The notes beneath the pieces are model-generated. The model saw only the letters and a program-made list of their open reading frames with translations, was not told the origin of the DNA and searched no databases. This document shows, in pieces, positions 6,744-10,046 of a stretch of DNA of 10,046 bases. A program made the position numbers and the translations under genes. Every line of letters starts with the position of its first letter. Position 1 is the stretch's first letter. Source of the DNA: Candidatus Zhuqueibacterota bacterium RBG_16_48_16 (lineage in GTDB: Bacteria; Zhuqueibacterota; Zhuqueibacteria; Residuimicrobiales; Sediminimicrobiaceae); contig METF01000100.1 in NCBI GenBank assembly GCA_001771235.1, positions 3,512 through 13,557 on the forward strand, read 5' to 3'.

Positions 6744-6895
6744 ACCGCAAAGCAGCTCTTCTCGTTCTTAACCCAGAACTCAATATCAACATCACATATT
6801 TATAAAAGGGGGAGACAATTTACGAGCAAAATTCAGGTGGACTTTGATGAGTCGGTTCAATACAAGAAAAAGATCATAAAAAGAGGTAACGAAAA
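6744..6895 (+). promoter_or_regulatory. Untranslated leader between the attenuator hairpin and ilvB
   Basis: It holds a small hairpin (GTTCT, six-base loop, AGAAC; 6764-6779) that is not followed by a T-run, so I cannot call an intrinsic terminator. The ilvB Shine-Dalgarno lies in AAGAGGT (6881-6887), 8-9 nt before the ATG. The same seven bases occur in the right arm of the leader hairpin (6737-6743), so ACCTCTT at 6700-6706 is complementary to both. Confidence 0.4.
6847..6879 (+). CDS. Possible 10-codon upstream ORF before ilvB
   Basis: ATG at 6847 opens MSRFNTRKRS and stops at 6877-6879, 16 nt before the ilvB start. It is preceded by AGGTGG at 6-nt spacing, a better Shine-Dalgarno than the leader ORF has. 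No amino-acid run suggests sensing. It may couple translation into ilvB or be chance. Confidence 0.2.
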   Translation: MSRFNTRKRS

Positions 6896-8617
6896 ATGAC
6901 AGGCGCACAGATGATCGTCCATGCGCTCCAACAGGAAGGGGTGAGGGCGCTCTTTGGCTTTCCAGGCGGAGCTGTTATCGATCTCTTTGACCAGCTTTAT
7001 GATGCCAAATTGCCTTTTTATTTGACAAGGCACGAACAAGGAGCCGTGCATGCGGCGGACGGCTTTGCCAGGGCCTCCGGAGAGGTCGGCGTATGCATCG
7101 CCACCTCGGGGCCGGGCGCAACGAATCTCGTGACCGGCCTGGCAACCGCCCACATGGATTCCGTGCCCGTCGTCGCTATTACCGGTCAGGTGGCAACGCA
7201 TCTGATTGGCAATGACGCTTTTCAGGAAGCCGATATTGTGGGAATCAGCAGGCCGATAACCAAACATAACTACCTGGTAAGAGACGTCGATGAATTGCCG
7301 CGCATATTGAAATCCGCCTTTTACATCGCACGTACCGGCCGGCCCGGTCCCGTTCTCATCGACGTTCCCAAGGATGTGCAGCAGGCCAGGACGAAGAAGG
7401 AATATCCATCATCGCTGGATATAAGAAGCTACAAGCCTAAAATGAACGGCCATTTGCCGCAAATTCAAAAAGCCGTCAAGGCCATTGAATCGCATAAAAA
7501 AATTGTCATTTTTGCCGGCGGCGGCGTGGTGGCCAGTGGCGCCAGTGAGGAGCTGAGGGAATTGTCCAAAAAAATAAACGCCCCGGTAACGACTTCACTC
7601 ATGGGCCTCGGCACATTTCCGGAAACAGATGATCTTGCGTTAAAAATGCTGGGCATGCACGGCACCGAATTCGCCAACTATGCCATTCAGGAGGCCGATC
7701 TGCTCATCGCTGTCGGCGTTCGCTTCGACGATCGGGTTACAGGCAAAGTCGACAAATTTGCGCCCAATGCCAAGATCATCCACATCGATATCGACCCAAC
7801 GACCATACGAAAGAATGTAGAGGTGTTCATCCCTATGGTCGGCGATGTCAAACGTGTGCTCAGAGAAATGATCAACCTGGTCGAGCCAAAAGACCAGCCC
7901 GAATGGCGGCAACAGATAATGGACTGGAAGCGAAATCACCCGCTCAGGTACGACAATAGCAACGGTCGCATTCAGCCGCAGTACGTCATCGAACAAGTCG
8001 CTGATTTGACCGATCACAATGCCATCATTGCGACGGAGGTTGGGCAAAACCAGATGTGGACGGCGCAATATTTTAATTTCAAGCGCCCGCGTGCTTTTCT
8101 TTCCTCCGGTGGACTGGGCACAATGGGTTACGGATTTCCCGCAGCGATAGGAGCGGCCATCGCCTGCCCGGATCAAACAGTAATCGATATTGCCGGTGAT
8201 GGCAGCATTCAGATGAACATTCAGGAATTGGCGACGGCCGTTACCTACAACATACCGGTAAAAATAATCATCTTGAACAATCAATCACTGGGCATGGTCA
8301 GACAGTGGCAGGCCATGTTTTATAATCGCCGTTTTTCTCAAACGTGCTTGCGAAAAAACGTCTCTTGTCCGCCGCACTGCGACGGCTCCGGCGACAATTG
8401 TCCGACTTATGTGCCCAATTTCACAAAGCTCGCCGAAGCCTATGGCGCCGCCGGCTTTCTGGTAACGGAGCCAAAAGAGGTAAGGCCGACACTGGAAAAG
8501 GCAATGAATACGCCGGGTCCCGTCATTGTGGAGTGCCGGATTCTTGAAGAAGAAAATGTCTACCCCATGGTCCCATCAGGTGAGCCACTGAATAACATGA
8601 TAAGAGGAATGGCATAA
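6896..8617 (+). CDS. ilvB: Acetolactate synthase (acetohydroxyacid synthase) large catalytic subunit
   Basis: This 573-residue, full-length TPP enzyme condenses two pyruvates to acetolactate, or pyruvate with 2-oxobutyrate to acetohydroxybutyrate, the first common step to Val, Leu and Ile. The N-terminal TPP domain has FGFPGGAVIDLF (20-31), RHEQGAVHAADG with the catalytic Glu47, and SGPGATNLVTGLA (71-83). The central FAD-type domain shows FAGGG (206-210) and GVRFDDRVTGK (274-284). The C-terminal TPP domain has GLGTMGYGFPAAIG (406-419), GDGSIQMNIQEL (434-445) and NNQSLGMVRQWQ (461-472). It is odd in carrying an insertion at about 483-505 with Cys484, Cys491, Cys495 and Cys502 (CPPHC core), where the E. 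coli enzymes have a short loop. The start is ATG with AAGAGGT upstream. Expression is probably controlled by the leader upstream; ilvN follows with a 1-nt overlap. Confidence 0.97.
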   Translation: MTGAQMIVHALQQEGVRALFGFPGGAVIDLFDQLYDAKLPFYLTRHEQGAVHAADGFARASGEVGVCIATSGPGATNLVTGLATAHMDSVPVVAITGQVATHLIGNDAFQEADIVGISRPITKHNYLVRDVDELPRILKSAFYIARTGRPGPVLIDVPKDVQQARTKKEYPSSLDIRSYKPKMNGHLPQIQKAVKAIESHKKIVIFAGGGVVASGASEELRELSKKINAPVTTSLMGLGTFPETDDLALKMLGMHGTEFANYAIQEADLLIAVGVRFDDRVTGKVDKFAPNAKIIHIDIDPTTIRKNVEVFIPMVGDVKRVLREMINLVEPKDQPEWRQQIMDWKRNHPLRYDNSNGRIQPQYVIEQVADLTDHNAIIATEVGQNQMWTAQYFNFKRPRAFLSSGGLGTMGYGFPAAIGAAIACPDQTVIDIAGDGSIQMNIQELATAVTYNIPVKIIILNNQSLGMVRQWQAMFYNRRFSQTCLRKNVSCPPHCDGSGDNCPTYVPNFTKLAEAYGAAGFLVTEPKEVRPTLEKAMNTPGPVIVECRILEEENVYPMVPSGEPLNNMIRGMA

Positions 8618-9108
8618 TGAGGCATATTATCAATTTGGTTGTTGAAAATCAGTCAGGTGTTCTGGCGCGAATTGCCGGGCTTTTTAGCGCCCGCGGCTTT
8701 AACATCGAAAGCCTGACCGTCGGCAAGCCTTTCGGTGACGAGACCTCAAATATGACCCTGGTCGTAAGAGGAGACGACTGGGTTATCGAGCAGGTGACGA
8801 AGCAATTGAACAAGCTCATCGATATCATCCATGTGACCGACGTTACGGAGAATGATTTTGTCGGCCGGGAGCTGGCCCTGGTTAAGATTGCCTGCCCGGC
8901 CAACAAGCGCAGCGATGCGTCGGAAATTGCCAATATTTTTCGCGCCAAAGTGGTGGATATAAGTAACCGCTCGCTCACCCTGGAGCTCACCGGCAGCGAA
9001 TCGAAAATCAACGCTTTTCTCGAAACACTAAAAGCATTCGGCATAAAAGACGTTGCCAGGACCGGTCCCATTGCCATGCTACGGGATTCGAACGTGCGGC
9101 CGGACTAA
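8617..9108 (+). CDS. ilvN: Acetolactate synthase small (regulatory) subunit
   Basis: The 163-residue protein has the usual length and two-domain form of this subunit. The N-terminal ACT domain (about 3-77) reads INLVVENQSGVLARIAGLFS and then RGFNIESLTVG. The C-terminal half (about 84-158) is the small-subunit C-domain (GRELALVKIACPANKRSD; VARTGPIAMLR). It activates IlvB and gives feedback inhibition by valine. Asn11, Gly14 and Asn29 match the positions known to bind valine in E. coli IlvH, so feedback sensitivity is likely (inference). The ATG overlaps the ilvB TAA as TAATG, with AAGAGG about 9 nt upstream inside ilvB, so translation is probably coupled for balanced subunits. Use of ilvN rather than ilvH for the symbol is conventional. 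Confidence 0.95.
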   Translation: MRHIINLVVENQSGVLARIAGLFSARGFNIESLTVGKPFGDETSNMTLVVRGDDWVIEQVTKQLNKLIDIIHVTDVTENDFVGRELALVKIACPANKRSDASEIANIFRAKVVDISNRSLTLELTGSESKINAFLETLKAFGIKDVARTGPIAMLRDSNVRPD

Positions 9109-9110
9109 TG

Positions 9111-9470
9111 CTACAGCGAAAGTTTTCCTAAATATTGCTAGCGCGCTGATTCATTTTTACCAAAACTTTTTTGTGATCAATCCATTTGCGCAATACCTGT
9201 CCTGTTAGGGACATGATGTTTGTAGCAACCAACAAGTTGAAAGCCTCCGTCCCGATAGGGACGGAATTTTTAAAAATGGTGCAGGGCCAAATAAAATGGT
9301 TAATAGCCTCGCAGTCATCAACATCCAGTCCCTATGGGACTGAACACGCGTGGTTTTATCAGTTTCTACAAACATTTAGTCCCTCCGGGACTGAGATTAT
9401 GGATTTTGCGGTTTCTGTAAACATTTTGTCCCGTTAGCGCAAAGTATTTGTAGCTAATCTTTCGCTGTAG
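9111..9470. repeat. Array of GTCCC/GGGAC palindromes bounded by a perfect 12-bp inverted repeat
   Basis: CTACAGCGAAAG (9111-9122) and its exact reverse complement (9459-9470) enclose a row of palindromes: TGTCC/GGACA (9198-9213), CCGTCCC/GGGACGG (9247-9264), CAGTCCC/GGGACTG (9326-9342), AGTCCC/GGGACT (9378-9392) and a decayed GTCCCGTTAGCGC (9428-9440). Centres are about 50, 78, 51 and 50 nt apart. Several units carry an outer arm, CTACAAACATTT (9366-9377), CTGTAAACATTTT (9415-9427) or TTTGTAG (9219-9225, 9447-9453), so the ideal unit is a palindrome of about 40 nt. Arms differ but stay paired. It begins 2 nt after the ilvN stop. It is probably a REP-like element cluster; the function is unknown. 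Confidence 0.7.
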
Positions 9471-9512
9471 TTCTAGTGAGCCGATTGCTAAATAATATTA
9501 CAGATAGTAGCT

Positions 9513-9593
9513 GTCATTGCGAGGCGCTTTTTGCCGAAGCAATCTCCAGCGGATAGGCAAGAGATTGCTTCGCTGAGAAGCGCTCGCAATGAC
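9513..9593. repeat. GTCATTGCGAG-type long hairpin repeat
   Basis: GTCATTGCGAG (9513-9523) pairs perfectly with CTCGCAATGAC (9583-9593), and GAAGCAATCTC (9536-9546) with GAGATTGCTTC (9561-9571). The bases between the paired blocks are partly complementary, and a 14-nt loop remains. This is a palindrome type I recognise from many unrelated bacterial genomes, usually intergenic. It lies 51 nt before ilvC and would form a strong stem in an ilvN-ilvC transcript, so it may affect mRNA stability or read-through. That effect is inferred; no T-run follows. Confidence 0.75.
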
Positions 9594-9633
9594 AACAAGA
9601 GTTTAACAAAAAAATCAATCAACAAATCTAACC

Positions 9634-9638
9634 GGAGG
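9634..9638 (+). promoter_or_regulatory. Shine-Dalgarno of ilvC
   Basis: GGAGG lies 6 nt before the ATG at 9645. It fixes the start and is the strongest ribosome-binding site in the window. Confidence 0.8.
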
Positions 9639-9644
9639 ATTCCA

Positions 9645-10046
9645 ATGCAGCTATACTATGATAAAGACGCAAACCTGGAGTTGGTAAAAAACAAAAAAGT
9701 CGCGATTATCGGTTACGGCAGCCAGGGCCATGCCCATGCGCTCAACCTGAAAGAAAGCGGCGTCGATGTGGTCGTCGGTTTGAATGAAGGCAACGAGTTC
9801 AAAGAAGTGGCGGAAAAAGACGGGCTTACCGTGCTTCTCAATGCTGAGGCGGCTAAGAGAGCCGATATCATCATGATGTTGGTTCCAGACACCATTCAGC
9901 CCGCCGTCTATGAAAATGACATCAAACCACACCTGAAAAAAAATGATGTCCTGGCATTTGCCCACGGCTTTAATATCCATTACAACCAGATCGTCCCGCC
10001 CCCTTATGTGGACGTGATCCTGGTTGCGCCCAAGAGCCCGGGCCAT
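9645..10046 (+). CDS. ilvC: Ketol-acid reductoisomerase, 3' part outside window
   Basis: The frame is open for 134 codons to the right edge, about 40 percent of a class I enzyme (about 330 residues). It converts acetolactate or acetohydroxybutyrate to dihydroxy acids using NAD(P)H and Mg2+. The N-terminal Rossmann domain shows VAIIGYGSQGHAHALNLKES (19-38), the strand-2 loop VGLNEGNEFK (44-53), MMLVPDTIQP (77-86), FAHGFNIHYNQI with the catalytic His107 (105-116), and VAPKSPGH with Lys130 (127-134). Oddly, the loop has Asn47, Asn50 and Phe52, where NADPH-type class I enzymes usually have Arg and two Ser (GLREGSKSW), with an acidic Glu51 between. This suggests NADH preference. It is separated from ilvN by repeats but belongs to the same pathway and strand; whether it shares the ilvB promoter is not settled. 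Confidence 0.96.
   Translation, partial: MQLYYDKDANLELVKNKKVAIIGYGSQGHAHALNLKESGVDVVVGLNEGNEFKEVAEKDGLTVLLNAEAAKRADIIMMLVPDTIQPAVYENDIKPHLKKNDVLAFAHGFNIHYNQIVPPPYVDVILVAPKSPGH

Noticed and set aside
6731..6780. T-box riboswitch upstream of ilvB, suggested by GGTACCGC at 6741-6748 with AAAGGTG nearby
   Set aside because: The core T-box needs TGG before the variable base; here it is AGG, and the motif is split by an inserted CAAGAG. No stem I, specifier loop or AGTA bulge is visible, and the same bases are fully explained by pairing with the leader Leu codons.
6764..6800. Intrinsic terminator for the ilv attenuator
   Set aside because: The only compact hairpin (GTTCT/AGAAC) has five weak pairs and is followed by TCAATATCAAC, not a T-run.
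7640..8284. Minus-strand open frame of 214 codons inside ilvB
   Set aside because: It is a mirror of the ilvB coding frame with no recognisable domain.
9186..9437. Plus-strand open frame of 83 codons after ilvN
   Set aside because: It runs through the palindrome array; its only pattern (PIGTE, PYGTE, PSGTE) is the translation of the repeated palindromes.
9198..9440. CRISPR array, because short repeats recur at about 50-nt steps with spacers of about 33 nt
   Set aside because: The repeats are only 13-18 nt, differ from copy to copy, one spacer is about 61 nt, parts of the spacers are themselves conserved (CTACAAACATTT), and no cas genes are present.
9651..10046. Minus-strand open frame of 131 codons at the right edge
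   Set aside because: It is antisense to ilvC, whose plus-strand frame has the full Rossmann motif set and a strong Shine-Dalgarno.

Overview
The window reads as bacterial chromosome from an environmental lineage. Several traits fit the FCB superphylum (Calditrichota/KSB1/Ignavibacteria-like): a TPR plus GWxTD-type exported protein, a decayed GxxExxY gene, a promoter that matches the Bacteroidota TAnnTTTG signature as well as sigma-70, and scattered short palindromic intergenic repeats of the kind common in such genomes. This placement is inference from gene content; no rRNA or other marker gene is present.

Left half (1-6027, all minus strand, read right to left). Order of transcription: a membrane-anchored endonuclease/exonuclease/phosphatase (EEP) protein (4768-6027), a large exported TPR/GWxTD protein (2377-4668), a SAM-dependent methyltransferase overlapping it by 4 nt (1670-2380), then, after a 200-nt gap holding a MITE-like inverted repeat (1526-1640), the first 489 codons of an exported pullulanase-type GH13 glycoside hydrolase that runs off the left edge (1-1467). 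The first three genes look like one transcription unit; the GH13 gene may be separate. A 19-nt dyad lies just upstream of the EEP gene.

Central gap (6028-6895). Next to the EEP gene lie a broken N-terminal remnant of a GxxExxY gene (minus) and a CAC-AAAG type repeat. Facing right is a well-formed promoter (6446-6475), then a leader ORF whose last 24 residues are mostly Leu/Ile/Val, ending inside a 13-position RNA hairpin (12 pairs). This looks like a ribosome-mediated attenuation region for the downstream ilv genes, but no canonical intrinsic terminator is visible.

Right half (6896-10046, plus strand) is a branched-chain amino acid operon: ilvB (acetolactate synthase large subunit, with an unusual four-cysteine insertion), ilvN (regulatory subunit, overlapping ilvB by 1 nt), a 536-nt gap, then ilvC (ketol-acid reductoisomerase, cut by the right edge). 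The gap holds a roughly 360-nt array of GTCCC/GGGAC palindromes bounded by a perfect 12-bp inverted repeat, then an 81-nt GTCATTGCGAG-type hairpin. IlvB and IlvN make acetolactate or acetohydroxybutyrate, which IlvC isomerises and reduces; the leader would sense charged tRNA for the pathway's end products. The IlvC nucleotide-binding loop lacks the residues normally used to hold the NADPH 2'-phosphate, suggesting NADH use.
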